Part shown: positions 24,664-38,912 of the stretch, piece after piece | Position numbering within the stretch: the stretch's first letter is position 1 | How the letters are laid out: every line of letters starts with the position of its first letter | Source of the DNA: Pontederia crassipes | Taxonomy: Eukaryota; Streptophyta; Magnoliopsida; Commelinales; Pontederiaceae | Length of the DNA stretch: 64,000 bases | Reading direction: 5' to 3' | NCBI GenBank assembly: GCA_030549335.1 | Contig: CM060195.1 | Location: forward strand, 47,994,991-48,058,990 | Notes under the pieces: model-generated | Told to the model about the DNA's origin: nothing | What the model saw: only the letters and a program-made list of their open reading frames with translations | Databases searched by the model: none | Position numbers and translations under genes: made by a program

Positions 24664-26308
24664 ATCCCCCTGAAACGAGGAAAGCGATGAGAATTCTATG
24701 GCACCCGTCGCGGCACGACCCTTAAAGCACGATCAACGGTTCCGATACGATGCCGGGTTAATCGACGGTCGAGATGGCCAAGAGGTGGCGCCGGCCGCTC
24801 ACAAACGTGGACTCGTGAGGCCCCACGTTTGTTACTTGGGTGTCGTCTACAGGGTAAAGATTTGGGTGAGATAAGTTTTTATTCTCTACACTTGGGAGGA
24901 CAAAATAAAAAGGGCTAATTAAATAAAATTTATTATTATTTAATCTTTTTGTTGTTGCTGGAGATTTGACGGTTTCGTTAATTTCGTGCCTTTTATTTGC
25001 GGTCATAAAATAACGTACGAAATAAAAGGTATTCTTTCATTATGTAATTTTTAGTTGGGTAAAATGTCAAATAAACATTGGCCGTAGGATTCGCGGCAGA
25101 CGGCGTAGATTGGTTGGAGAGCGTTTTATTTATGGCATAATTATAGTACGCTGGGGGGTTATGATATTTATTGCATGGTCAATTAATCTTGGAGAAGGGA
25201 ATTTAATATCATTCCTTAAATGTTTCCAAGGTTTAAACATGTAACAACCTAAAGGGATGTGATTCCATGTATATCTCATATATCTTTCAAGATTTGACTT
25301 GAACAATTTTGTTGTCACATTGATGTATTATTATTCGTTTAATATGTTTGTTTCCAAAACATAAACATGAAAATTTTACCGTGTACAAATATCTCCTTTG
25401 CTAAAGGCAAGTTTTTTTTTTTTTGTTGAATCAGGGGTACACTTTGTGACAAATTTTGAACATAAAAATTTATGTCTCCACCCAACAAGTTGATACGGAT
25501 CAATTAAAAAGATTTGGAGATATTTGAGACCGTGAATAATAGGAAAACAAAATCACGACACCGTGGCATATGATTCCATACCTGAATTAGTTTTTTTTTT
25601 CTTTTTCAAATTTGTCATAGTTACAAATAATACTTTTTTTATTCCAATGAGTGCACGACACGCGTGGGGATCAATAAATAAATGATAATATTAAAATATA
25701 ATCACTAACTTAAATATATATAATTTACAATAGCATACATAATAAAAGTTTGAGAACACGATTTTTACGCCACTGCCTCTCTATACCCATAAAACCTATA
25801 AATTATTTTAACAAAAAAATATGATAATAAAAGCTAAATTACATAGAGGTATGTAACCGAAAAAAGAGAGTGTGGCTCTCTATGTGAAAGAAACAAAAGT
25901 GTTTGGTGGCAAAAACGCCACTTTGAAAAAGGCAAATTCTATCTAAAGTTCCACGGAGAAGCTAATAAACATATTTTCGCGAGAGATTTTTTTAATTATA
26001 ATATTCAAATTGTTTTTAAACGATCCAATTAGGTTAAATGACCTTTGATCGAGTCGTTAAATGTTGAAAGAATGTGATTAACACTATTGGTTAACTGTTA
26101 ATTATGTTAATAAGATTAATTTTATCTTTTAAATTTAGACTTATTAATTATGTTAATTATTATTATTTGACACGTGCCGTCCTGATATTTCGTCACTTGT
26201 TGCGCTAGCGGCTCTCGTGCTTTTACCTCTGAATTATTATTATTTGACATGTGTCGTCGTGATATTTCGTCACTTGTCGCGCTACCGGCTCTCTTGCTTT
26301 TACCTTTG

Positions 26309-26310
<2 letters not shown>

Positions 26311-26355
<45 letters not shown>
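26311..26355. repeat. (TA)n microsatellite
   Basis: Long pure TA run immediately after a duplicated GTGATATTTCGTCACTTG segment. Confidence 0.9.
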
Positions 26356-26358
<3 letters not shown>

Positions 26359-27866
26359 CCGACCTTTTAATTGGTAATCATAATTATTTTAATTATTTGC
26401 ACCACAGAATTTTAAAAATAATGATAATCTATGTTAAGATGCAATTTTTGCATTTGATTTCTAGTGTACTTGTAGACAGAAACAGTCAAAGTTGTTAAGA
26501 TATCTTAATAATAATTATAAATTGTTGCAATGATTTTAAATACCTTGCAAGGATTTTAAAAATCGACAGAGGATCGATTGTTGTAAAATAGATTTTCAAC
26601 TCACGAAAGCATGGCATAGCCTTAACATTATCATTTCGATATTATTAATTTAATGTTTTGTTACCATATTATCTTTTTTATAATGTATGCCAAATATCCA
26701 TTAATATGTATCTGTATTATTGTTTCGATTATGATTAGGTACTTATTTTGTTCAATTTTCTTTTACAGTACTAAATAACTACCTAATTTGTTATATTTTT
26801 TGTCTCGAACAATTTTTTTACATTTATTATTCATTAAAACGCATTTAGTTTTGGATGATTAGTTATTGAAAACATACTAATAATAATCTCATGTTTGAGT
26901 TCAAATTTTAATCATGGAAGTGAATTACGTATCATTTTTAGGTTTAAGAGTTTGTAAATATCATAAATCTTTTATATTCAATATAATAATTTTCGATATT
27001 TTTTTATAAAGCAGTATTATTTTTACATTATTGTTAACAATCTCTTGCATCTTAAAATTTTCAAAATTTCACAAATAAACGTGTCTTTTTGCAATAAGGG
27101 CGTCTCACTAATTTTGGTGCTTGAAACCTAATAACTTCGTGTTCGATTTTTTTTGAGATCACCTTGGTCAGATTAGTTATCTACTATCTCAAACACGTAG
27201 CAAGGATCCATATGGGTATCTAAAAAATATTTCAGTTTCATATGTTTTTATTTTAGGACTATAATTAGAATATGAGTAGAATTTTATCGCATGTAAAAAT
27301 ATAATTATCGATTAAGATATGGCTAAACAGTCGCAAGTGTGTTTCGAATCTTCTCATCTAATAATATTTTATCATCTTCTCGTGGCGTAGCCTAATAAAT
27401 AGGTAGATGAGTAGGTAGGTCATAATCCCCTCGTTTGTTTGAAAAAAGAGAAGAAGCTATGACGAACTATACATTTGGATTTTCACCATTTTCTAATTAT
27501 TCAAATTTGTTACTTTTGTTTGAAGGTACAAATTTATGCACTATGCTTACGGTTCCATCTCCACCAGATTTAAATTAAATGATTATTAAAGTTATCGATT
27601 TGATTGTAATTTATTATTTTCTGGTCGGAGAGAAAATAAATAAACTCAACAATAAGATCAAAGTCGAGAAGTTTAAGCATGTATGTTTGGGTACATGTTT
27701 TCGAATAAAATTTAATTATTGTTTATTTAAATAGTTAACTAACAATGTTTACTATATCTCTTGATTTTTTTATTACTATTTGTAATAAAAATCATGATCT
27801 TTGTGAGTTTTATATTTTATCAATTTTGAATTGGACTACTTAAACTATTTATTAAAGTGCATCTAC

Positions 27867-28190
27867 TAGGATTGTTTGGATGAACTTATAACTAGCTTTG
27901 AAGTTTTCTCCATATTTGGTAATTGAAATAAAGAGTTGATAAATACTTATTTTATCTATTTATATCTTTTGTGTAAGAAAAAAAAAGCTGATCAGTTTGA
28001 TCAATAAATGTACTATTTTGTCTTTAGAATATACATATCTTTTCTTCACATGTTTGATATATTGTAAAACTTTGTGATCATTTGACTAAAATAGTAACTT
28101 ATAATTTTTTTATTATTAAGCGTGTAACTGCTTATTTTTAAAATCAACTTCAGTCATTTTATATCAGCTAAGTCAAACGGGCCCTAAATC
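27867..28190. mobile_element. Possible small MITE
   Basis: The left part begins TAGGATTGTTTGGATGAAC. The right part, read on the other strand, begins TAGGGCCCGTTTGACTTAG, a terminus type common in plant MITEs. The interior is AT-rich and non-coding, and the size (about 320 bp) fits. The termini match only partly and I could not assign a target duplication. Confidence 0.3.
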
Positions 28191-30599
28191 GATGGTTCAA
28201 TCTTATTTCTGCGGAATCTTGACGGGTCGTTCATTGGGTCAGGGTAGCTGGAGGAGCTAGTTACATTTTAATTTTTTATTCTCACTTTATTTTGTAAGAC
28301 CTCTTCACGTTATGTTTCAGTTTGTCATGGAGAGTGAAGCTTGAGTCTTCGTGCCAGTCTGCTCGCCTCCCGTCGTCGTGGGATTCACAACATTGTTATC
28401 AAATCAAAATTGTGTTGTCCTCACTCAACTCGTTAGCCTAATACTATTGTAACGTGTCTCTGGCGCTCTCGCTACCTTATTGATGACATCAACAATCTTA
28501 TTTTTGAGTTCAATAATATAATTTGTAATGTGCTTGCTCGACTAATAGTATAGTCAATTTTTGATCCTACAAAGTCGGCAATCGTCTTGCGATTCTTTTT
28601 TAGAGAATGATTCTTTTTGTGATTCTTAGTAGTATAGTACATTGGTTGAGATAATCAGGCAAATGAAACTATTTGTAACTTATTGATAAATCTCCATACT
28701 TTAGTAATAAATATCGATCAGTAATTAGTTTGATACACGAATAGTTTCCTTCGAGATTAAATACTTAGTAATTAGTATTTTGATTCATCAAATTAACACT
28801 TGATCTCACTCTCGCATTTACATTTTTTTGTTTCCTTCCCGTATCGAAACGATGAGAAAATATTAACCAAGAACACGTGGCGGAAGAAGGCATGACAAAA
28901 GTAGTCTAGGAGCATTTTGTTGTGGCGTGGTGGTGGTGGTGGTGATTAATAATGGTGTAGGCGAAGGATCTAGTGAGCATTTGACTAATAGCGCCCCCCA
29001 AATCTTTATTAGATGCGGATGTGACGAGAAGTTAAAAGAAAATACAAAGGAAAAAAAAAAGGTCCGGTGCCGGACGTGCACAGTGAAGGGGCACGAGGAC
29101 CAAGGACGACTCCACGAGGGGGACCTCCCCTCCTGCCCCCAAACCCACGTTTGTCCCATTAACTTAGCGCTAATTAAAAAAATTTAATGTGCCATTATGG
29201 ACGCATTAGTAATTAGTTTTTTAATATAATACATATAACATGATATAAAGATCCCCATTCATGCATGCATAGGATAAAAATATCAAATTACTTGAGAAAA
29301 GGACAGCAACCGTTTTTGTTTGATTCCATATTCTAATGAATTAATTAATTAAATAATTAATGCTACGTGCATAAATTAGTAAAGGCAGTCGCCAGCCGTC
29401 CTCGTGATCGTGTACTCCACGTGTCCCACACGAGATCTAGTCGTACAATGACAAGTGTTTTTTTTTTGTATTTTTTTTTATTAATGGAGGTTGTAACACT
29501 CATTAAGTTCTTAAGGTAAAAAATTAATCCACTATTAGCTTAATATATAGCAGCCGGCGGCCTTCTCCTCGTGGGAGTTCCTTTTTTTTCCTCAAACTCT
29601 CGTGCGTTGTGTGTTAAGAGATGGTTATAAGTGAGATTGTGATAAGTAATTTATTTTAATTTAGGCAGAGTTGGGAGCTCCAATTGTACAATATACTGTG
29701 AAATAAAATTTTATTTGAGTAGTCTTTAATAATGTTATGACAGAAAAAAATAGTATTTAACTTATTTTTTTATTACAGAAAGATATTAATTTAGTACTAA
29801 CAAAGTTAAACATTGAATGGTCTCATATGGAATTTGAACGTTTTACCCCTAGAAGATCTAGAAACCAATATAGTGAGTTTCGATGTTTTTGTAATATTTC
29901 GTGGGGAAGACTTTGAGCTTATTAATAATTGTGATATTAATTATTTTAAAAAATGAAGAAGTAGAGTATCCCCAGACTTTTTTTCTTGATCCATAAACTA
30001 TTTAGTTTGTTCAACTAAATTACTTATTTATGCCCATTACTTCATTTCGTTTTTAACATTGTCACAGTATATTTCTTTGTTCCTTTCTCATTTTTCACTT
30101 TATTTTTATCTCTCTCCTAATCTTCTATTATTTATAAAACATTAATAGAAAAACTAAAGTTAAAATGCCCATTTAAAAAAGTACGAGATTAATCACAATA
30201 TTAGGTAGTTTACTTTTAAGGTGACATCGATTAAAACTTCGAATGATAAATTTATTAATATATGTTTTCAATTGAGTTGCATGAAAATCAGCGGGGACTA
30301 ATTCGATCTTGAAAATTAATATAGGAAAGGTGTGACAATTTTGTGAATTGATTATGAAATTATTAGAGTAAATTTCAAGTTAATTGTCCTTCAACTTCAT
30401 CCTATTTTCTAATTATGTCATAAATTTTTACATGTAACTTTGTAATTAGATCAACTTTCAACTTTTAATTTATTTCACCCTCTCTTTTTGATCGACTATA
30501 ATAGGTTTATAGATAAATTTGTATATATGACACTACTAAAAATAAAAAAAATACAAAATACAAAATACAAAAGTAATAATTAAAATAGTATTAAAATTA

Positions 30600-33400
30600 A
30601 TAAAAAAAATATGTGTCTGCATCTCCTAGGTGGTCCTGACCACCTGTTGAGCCACGTCCTCAAGACCTTGATCTTGGTCTCTTGATCACTAGCTCCAACG
30701 ACATTAACAAGTCATTAAGGTTGTATAGGGCAAGGAAAAGAAACTCTTTGCAATCCCTCGCACCCCTGCTCGAGCCTTTTGTCTCCCAAACATATTGTGG
30801 AGAAGACCTTCGAAATCGCTCCCATGGCAACTTCAAAAGAGAGCTTGAAGAGCTCCTCATGGGAATGTTCGTGTGGTTAGTGCCCTTGGCACCGGAGATG
30901 TTAGAGAAGTAGGAGTTGTGACACATTCTGTAACACCCTTACACTTGCGTAGGATATTGTCCGCTTTGGATCTCATCCCGCACGATTTTACCAAAACGCG
31001 TCTTACCAAGTCAATGTCATACTTGCATATATACTCAGCATCTCTTCCGTGACTTATGCATGTGGGACTAATCCAAGGCATGCCTTTTGAACCCTTCCCC
31101 CCTTACCTTTATGACAATGCCCATATCTTCCTCCCCATCGGCTGACTTCTTTGTCATGTTGTCGTTCTCCTACTCTCAAACTCACCCTCAATTTCAACCT
31201 CGCCCTTTTCCCTAATCCAAATCCTTTGACGTTCACTATCACCCTGTTTGAACCCTTCTATGTCGATCCCTCAACCTGACATCGTCACATAGCATTACGA
31301 TAACTTGATTGTGGATTACGTCCACACCCTCCTTAATGAACCTCTTTCTTCTCTATTTCCCCCTTCTTCAAAGTTCTATTTTTGTTCAAAAATCTTTATA
31401 AGATACAAGACCAAGGGAGGAATAATCTCACAGGAGCAAAAAATAGTTAGCTACCACATTCATATATCAAAATGCTTTTTAAATCCATGTGGATCAAGAG
31501 TACAAAGCGAATAATATCTTGATTGGGTTGGAGGTATTACATATTATATTTCCTCTTTCATCATAAAGTCAATTCACAATAGCACAAGTTCGATGAGGAA
31601 GATGACGATAGGGTGGAGGTGACGGTGAGGTCGATGAAGATTTTGATGATATTTTCTAATTGCGCTCTTCATCACCATCGATGAAAACGATGGAGAAGTA
31701 GTGATTGCGACATTGAGGCGTCCACACATGGGCGAGTCTTTGTTGGCTTCGAGATGCCACTGAGGAGTTCGGAAAGCTAGTTGGCATCAAGAGGGGCGTC
31801 AAAGGAGTTCAGCGAGCTGGTTAATGTCTTCGAATTGGTCAATTAAGACACTGAACAACTTGTCCAACAACTACGTCTCTGTCGGAAGAGCACCGGTAAC
31901 GATCATTATCATGAGCTTCTAAAAGCTTGAAGTCGGCTAGGGGAGAAATCATCGTGTTGGAGGACGATGCTCCATCAAGCGAGATGGTCAATGAGGTTGG
32001 AGATCACCTGCGTGAATTTGGGAGTCGTTCGTTCATTCATGTGGAAGCTTTAACATATTTTTCTGACTTCTTTATTTTTTTTAATATGACATGGAAGAAA
32101 GTGAAAATAAGTATGTGGATCGTGTAAAAGGGAAACTTGCGATAGTTCATCATAAGAATTACAAGTAGAATAAGTTAATAATTAGAAAACGATCTTGTTA
32201 CGAAATAGAATTTAATGATAAAATTAAGAAAACGAATAAAATTTAAAAGTAATTGGTGAAATTTATCCAACGTTATTAATACTCGCAACCGCCGTACACC
32301 AAAGCATCGCCATTTATATTTATTCGAATATATATGATATGAGTGTGTGAAAAATGCAAGACTCGAACGTTGTCACAGGTCGAGCAGAAGAGAGCATTGG
32401 ATCCACAGCTCCACCACGGGCCTAAACTTCCAAACATGTTAAAGCAAAATTTTACTACAATCGCGTCACGACGAGGAGCAGTGTCCGTAGCTTCCCGCCA
32501 AAAGGAGCAGGAGGAGGTAGTGGGGCGGCGGTTGGCTCGGTCCAGCGCGAGGAAAGCGCGGGAACTGAGCTCCTCCCGCCAAAAACCAACTGGGGAGCGG
32601 TGCGGACTGTTGGACGGGTCCCGTCACCGTGCGGACAAGTTTGAACTCGACTACTTCTGCGATTCGATTTATTTTTTTCTTTTACTTTTTGAAATAATTA
32701 TCCGGTCATAATCTAAATGTAACTGTAAACAAATTCCCTCGATATTACGATCACCACTAAAAAAATGTTAACGTATCAGAGGGCACAACGAATTTTTTTT
32801 CTTTCTCAAATTCGATCCGCGTCGTACGTCAAACTATCAAGAAGGAAAAGTTGTAAAAAAAAGTTCTTATTATATTTACAATAATAATAATATTTTTAAA
32901 AAATATTTTATCTTCAATTTTTACAAGATGAAACTACTACTATAATAGAAGGTTCATTTTTTATTTAATTAAAAGTAATTAATAATGATGATGATGCTTT
33001 TAAATTTTTATAATCGCCTTTTGGCACATGACATACACAAATAAAGTTATCTTTTTGTGCTCGTAAAATCAAATTTGAAATTACGAGCTTTTGCAAGTTT
33101 CTTTCTTTTTTTCGTTAATTCTGTGTTCGATCGATTTTTTTAAAAAATAATTAAATTGATTTGGTTGGAGGATGGTGAACCCAGCCAAATCCAAATGTGC
33201 GACATGCAAACACGTAGCGGGAAAAGCTGCCGCCGTTCATTTGGCCGTTTGGTTCTGCTGCTGCTGCGCCTCCTACTGAAAGCAGGCAGCAGGGTGACAG
33301 TACGAAGACTATTGCAGGCATTGATCGGATACAATGGAGACTGAGATTCCATGCTGTCGGATGATCTCTCGTATATATATCTTTAGTAAATTTTTTACGG
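30600..33400. other. Mixed-composition intergenic region
   Basis: Patches at 30640-31290, 31590-32030 and 32440-32650 are GC-richer than the surroundings. Frames there (for example 31927-32127 plus, 30660-30926 minus) lack recognisable domains and could be fragments of retroelement gag or host pseudogenes; I cannot assign them. The 32440-32650 patch contains E2F-like sites described separately. Confidence 0.35.
32494..32584 (-). promoter_or_regulatory. Cluster of three E2F-type sites
   Basis: TTTTGGCGGG occurs twice on the minus strand (32494-32503 and 32575-32584), and a TTCCCGCGC-type site lies between them (32556-32564). TTTSSCGC is the plant E2F/DP consensus. The cluster lies in a GC-rich patch, but no replication or cell-cycle gene was recognised beside it. 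Confidence 0.4.
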
Positions 33401-33414
33401 ACTGCTTTCACTTG

Positions 33415-34735
33415 ATCGGAATGAAGTGGGCTGCCTTCGTCAATCTATCGACCACGACCCATATGGCGTCGTGACCTTTTTGTGTCCTGAAAAGTCCTGA
33501 TATGAAATTCATGGTGATATTCTTCCACTTCCATTACGGTATTCCTAGCGGCTTCATGAGCCCATAAGGTCGCTGGTGCTTGGTCTTTACCTGTTGGCAT
33601 ACCAGACATCTGGACACATAGTCGGCGATCTCCCTCTTCGTGTCATTTCACCAGAAACCGCGCTTGATGTCCTTGTACATCTTCGTACTACCTGGGTGGA
33701 TGGCGAACTCAGACTTGTGCCCTTCGTCGAGCACCTCTCGTCGAACCACAACATCACTCGAAACCCAGAAGCGATTCCGATATCTGATTCCTCCGTCATT
33801 GCCGATCTTAAAGTCTTTTGGCTCATTCTAACTCCTCTGGATCATCTTCGTGTACTCTTCGTCTGTCATTTGTGCCGTCACAATCCTGTTAATGAGACTC
33901 GGTTGTAACTGGTGTGTCATCAGGATTGCTCTGTGTCCTGCAGCTCGAGGGTTCCACTGGTTTAGTTCATCAATCATCTCATATCTGCGCAACTGGAGGA
34001 ACGCCAGGGAAGCCTCCCATTTCCGACTAAGAGCGTCGACTACTGAGTTTGCTTTACCAGGATGATAATTGATCGCAAACTCGTAGTCTTTGAGGAACTC
34101 CATCCATCTTCGTTATCGCATGTTGAGTTCCTTCTGGGTGAAGACGTATTTCAGGCTCTTATGGTCAGTGAACACTTGAAAATTCTTCACCGTGTAAGTA
34201 GTGCCTCCAAATCTTAAGTGCGAATACAATCGCTGCCAACTCTCAAATCATGACCTCCGCTCCGATTCTCACCTTGCCATCGGAAAGCGGAGGATACACT
34301 GTTTATAGCGATGCTTGTGGCACTAGTCTAGGATGTGTTTTAATGCAACATGGGAAGGTAGTCACCTATACCTCGAGACAACTGAAGAAGCACGAGGTGA
34401 ATTATCCGACGCATGATTTGGAGTTGGCAACGATTGTATTCGCACTTAAGATTTGGAGACACTACCTATACGGTGAAGAATTTCAGGTGTTTACTGACCA
34501 TAAGAGCCTGCAATACGTCTTCACCCAGAAGGAACTCAACATGCGACAACGAAGATGGATGGAGTTTCTCAAAGACTACGAGTTTACGATCAATTATCAT
34601 CCCGGCAAAGCAAACTCGATAGCCGACGCTCTTAGTCGGAAATGGGATGAAATATATAGCGCCCCGAGAGACGCCACATATGCGATGAAGTACCTTTACT
34701 TTGACTGTTTGACATCTTTTCTTTGAACAATTCAT
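33415..34735. mobile_element. Ty3/gypsy polyprotein fragment arranged as a fold-back
   Basis: Plus-strand 34250-34660 encodes a gypsy RNase H domain: [13 protein letters not shown], then [19 protein letters not shown], then [11 protein letters not shown], ending [15 protein letters not shown]. The minus strand from about 34252 down to 33415 encodes part of the same domain ([16 protein letters not shown]). It continues into the integrase zinc-binding region and the start of the integrase core, with frame slips and stops. Arms 34015-34252 and 34412-34647 are inverted copies separated by about 160 bp. No LTR pair was identified. It is non-functional remains of plant retrotransposons. Confidence 0.8.
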
Positions 34736-34739
34736 TGAC

Positions 34740-37700
34740 TAGGCGGTCAAACACGAAAGCAATGCGGAGCGAAAGAATAAATTAATATAATAGAATAAAT
34801 GAATATAATATTACAGCGGAAGGCTTCTTGAATATAATAAAGAATAACTTAGCGAAAGAATCAACAGACATATATATGAATAACGGAAGACTATACGATA
34901 AGAGGAAGTTGACAAAATAAAAGTAAATGCGGAAGCTTAACACATCAAAGGTTTAACTAACCTATATAAGAAACGACAATACATGAGCCACATACGTTCA
35001 AAAAGTGACCAAAATACATCTAAAAAAGGTACCTTAGTATGAGTAAACAATCTCATTACTAAGCACAATGCGAAAAGCAAAAAGGTGTACTCGTCCGCCC
35101 AAAAAGGTAGTGGCTCATGAATGCGAGACTAGTCTAAATAAAGAAACGACTTCGGTCCATAAGGACACGGTAAGACCTATCACCATACACGATCCAATAC
35201 ATAAAATGGTAATACAAATAACTACGACTCCTCTCCATGAGGACCATATGCAGTAACACACCACCCCGCTGAGACCTCCGAACACGCACCACCACCTCAC
35301 ATCTAATCATCATGCACCTGTGGGGATCACACAGGGGAGCAAGCTCAACCATTAACATAAAGCTAAGTGCGGATTCATATAAATCATAAATCAGTTCTGT
35401 CCAAACATAGCACGAGAACAATAGATTAATCAACGAAAAAAGAGAAATCAAGTTATCATGGATAGAACTCATCAATCATGGCATGGATAGAGATTATAAT
35501 AACAATATCATGCAAGAAGATCATAATCATAAAAGAGAGCACATCTTCATATTCCTTTGCCATGCTTGACTTTTATACATTCATACTTGCTTACTTTCAT
35601 ACTTTTCATTTCGTTCATCTTTCATGCATTCATAACTTTACATCTTTCATTCATCTTTACTTTTCATCTTTTGAAGAGCTCTTCATCTTTAGGGGAATAT
35701 CATTGCCTAAAACTGATAATACAGCTATCTAGACATCATATGCACGTGGGGGATCAGTGCCACAACGAACCCCGTCGGGTTAGGATGACCTCACCACCGA
35801 CGAAAGGAACCACCGTGGGAGAAACTTCCGTCTAGATAGAGCAAATGATAACCCATGAGGGGGCCTGTTATGAGGCAAGAACATCATCCCTCATCGTACA
35901 TGTGCATGTCTTTCGATTTATCGATCAAGGCAAATGCATGTCTTCATCTTTCGACGGATCTTAATTTGTTTAGAAAATGTAGTGGATGGAAGTTCAATTA
36001 GAAAATCATATTTAAGATCATAAAGTCATGACTTCCAATCCACACGATGAATGCCCAAAAGTCACGAGTCATCTGTCGAGAATATTTCGATCGACCGAAG
36101 GAGTGCGGTCGCTGCTTTTATTCTTATTCATCATGTCATAGTTCATAATATCTTATCATCATGTTCATATAAGTCATCATTTACTTTAGAATCATACTCA
36201 TAATCATAAATCAAAAAGTTCGAGGAAAATCATTATCATTCTTAGCGTAATTAGCATAATCATACTTAGTTTATTTCGTGAAGAGATATCGATAATCATA
36301 ATCAGGTGAAAGACATGGTTTCATATAAAATTAGGGAACAATATTCATAGGATTAACGTGGAAATAGATTTGAGGGTGTCTCATTAGTTCAAAAATCGTA
36401 AATATAGAAATCAGGTTCCGAACTCGGACCGAGTAAAGGAAAACTCGAGCCGAGTTGGTCGAAGTCGGGCTCGATTTGTCGAGATGAAAATCGAGAGAAA
36501 ATTCGGGCCGAGTTTGGGTTACACTCGGGCCGTGTTGGAAAGATGATTGTGTCGGGAGAGACAACTCTCCCGATCGTCTTCTCCGCGGCATACTCGGATC
36601 GAGTCGTGAAAAAAATAACTTGTTTTCTGTTTAAATAATTTGTGAGTTTTATTTCTTCTGTTCCCAAATTTTTCGTAAATTGTACGCATCCGATGCAAGG
36701 TGATTGAACAAAACTTTAATTCAAATCAGTGCACATAATTATTAATATCACATAAATATAATGCTTTTTTTCCGAATGTTAAGAGTGAAAACTGATTTAA
36801 AAAAAGAACACATTTTCAAAACTAATAAGGTTTAATTGAATACCAAGCGATTTATCTTACATATGTTTTTTTTTTAATTTAGACTCTAACGATACTATAT
36901 AAATTGGTCCAACGAAAAATCACATATCAAATCTTCCTCTCTTTTTTTTCTTCCGCCCCACTCGGAACTTTCCGCAAAGTGATCAATCCCACATTCATAT
37001 TCCAACAAAAATACGTCACCATTTATTTACTTCTAAGAAGTGGGCGTTGATTAGGGTAAGTTAAAATGGATGGTCGAGCAAAAAAGTAAAAAGTTGCGGC
37101 CAAAATTAAAACAATTGTGAAAATGGTTTTGGGTCGGCGTTAGTTTTTCGTTTTCAAAAACATTCCCTTACTTTTTTTAGTCTTTTTTTAATTTTAAAAA
37201 GAAAATTCATAAGCAATTTTTTTGAACCCTCATTTCAATAAAATAATACTTTAAGAATATATAATAAATTATAATTAATACAAATACGTTTCATTTTGTA
37301 ACTAAATATAGGATAATACTTTAGAGTTTCTATAGGAACAATTAAATTATATTAAAAAATAGTATACTACTAATAAAAGAATTACTTATGAATTAATTGG
37401 ATGCGCACGTTTAAAAATTTCAGACTCTGGAGTGATCCCCCAACCGTTCAATTTTCCGTATATGATCAGGTTTTGGCATGCGGCCCCTTGTTTTGTCGTA
37501 TTAATTAATAAAAATATAAATTGCAGATCTAAAACCGGGTCGAATTAATTTCTTGTTTTCCCCTTTTTCGTCGGCATGAATCGACCTGCATGGTGTTAAA
37601 TAGCAAATGGATGCCAATCACGTGATCCCGACGAAGTCATATTGTATTATATATATATATATATACTTTTTTTAAACCATGCGTAATTTAAAATTATAAA

Positions 37701-38862
37701 TTTTGATCACATTAAGGACTAATGTAATAGCCAACCAAATTTTGTTTGCGCAAATAATAATAGACTTGAAATATGATTTATGTGCTTCTTTGCAAATGAC
37801 TCTTGTCAATTTTGTTAGGCCAATCACAGAGGTGGTGTGGTACCAACGGACCTTACGGTTTTTTTTTTAAAAACAAAAGATATTATATATTGATTTGATC
37901 AATGATCCAAATACAAAATATGAAAAAATTCTTGAGAAAGATCACTATAATCTTCTTAAAAGTAGTTGTCATGTGACTGTCTCACAAAACCAATAAAAAA
38001 ATGTGTTGTTAGGCATTCAAAATTCTCAAACGCAGAAATAATATTTTTAATATCCTCTACAATAGCTCTGATACGCTAAGGTGCATTGCAATTTGTGGAC
38101 GGCGACCAGCTCGGTGGACTTCGATTTCAGTTGAATGTTTCGAACGCACATCTATGAAGATCTTCGAGCACTGCAAAAGCTTCAGCCACAAAATATATTT
38201 CGAAGTTGATCATGCAAAAATGAAAGTAGCATTAGTAGACTTAAGAATAAAACATGCACTCCCATGTTACCCTGATGGACAAATGAACCATGTGTTCATT
38301 TTGTACCAAAGGTCACATAAATGCTCTCATCAACACAAGTTATGATTTGTATTTCATAATAGTCATAACTCACGACAATCACAAGAAGTAAAGCGGACGT
38401 TATTTCTAGCTCTCCAGATCCCTTACAAACACAAAAGCCAAAAGGATAAGATTTCTATCGCCAAAGGAAGATACAAGATTATCGCCTTCCTTCGTCCAGT
38501 CTCCATTTGCCTATAAGAGAAAGTAAAATCAGATGTGACTTGAAGGATGTTCCTCAACTGGACAGTAAAAGAGCATTCGAGAAATTGTGTTTTAAAAATT
38601 TCTGAGCAGAATTACAGAGGAACAGCAAGATGAATTTAAGCTGAGATTAAATCTATCTAACATAAACCACTAGGCAACTGAGAGAATTTTTGCTAGAAGT
38701 TTCGTATTTCAGGAGAAATCTTAACGGACCTTTCTTTTATTATCATGCTCAATTATCTCACAATGTTTTTTTTCGCAGGTAAGTGTCATACACTACGTCA
38801 GCATGACATGCTGTGGGGATGATAAATTCCTTAAGTTTTGGAGATATCTTTCTGTTTCGGAA

Positions 38863-38912
<50 letters not shown>

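Larger units (their letters stand above)
24700..30600. other. Long AT-rich intergenic region
   Basis: The first 150 bases (24680-24840) are GC-richer and probably CRF promoter. They include ACGT cores and a pair of inverted CAAACGTGG/CCACGTTTG segments at about 24803-24832. Beyond that the DNA is AT-rich with a (TA)n run. A GC-rich patch at 28900-29160 has frames on both strands that show no domain. A tandem near-duplicate of about 60-70 bp occurs at 26155-26305 (the CGTGATATTTCGTCACTTGT segment occurs twice). No gene is supported. Confidence 0.45.

Noticed and set aside
28863-29187. 98-codon minus frame and 86-codon plus frame
   Set aside because: No domain; runs such as TTTTTT come from a (GGT)n-like stretch.
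33140-33411. CTG-rich segment with short frames on both strands near the gypsy remnant
   Set aside because: Simple-sequence bias (CTGCTGCTGC) explains the frames; it could not be tied to a gene or hairpin RNA.
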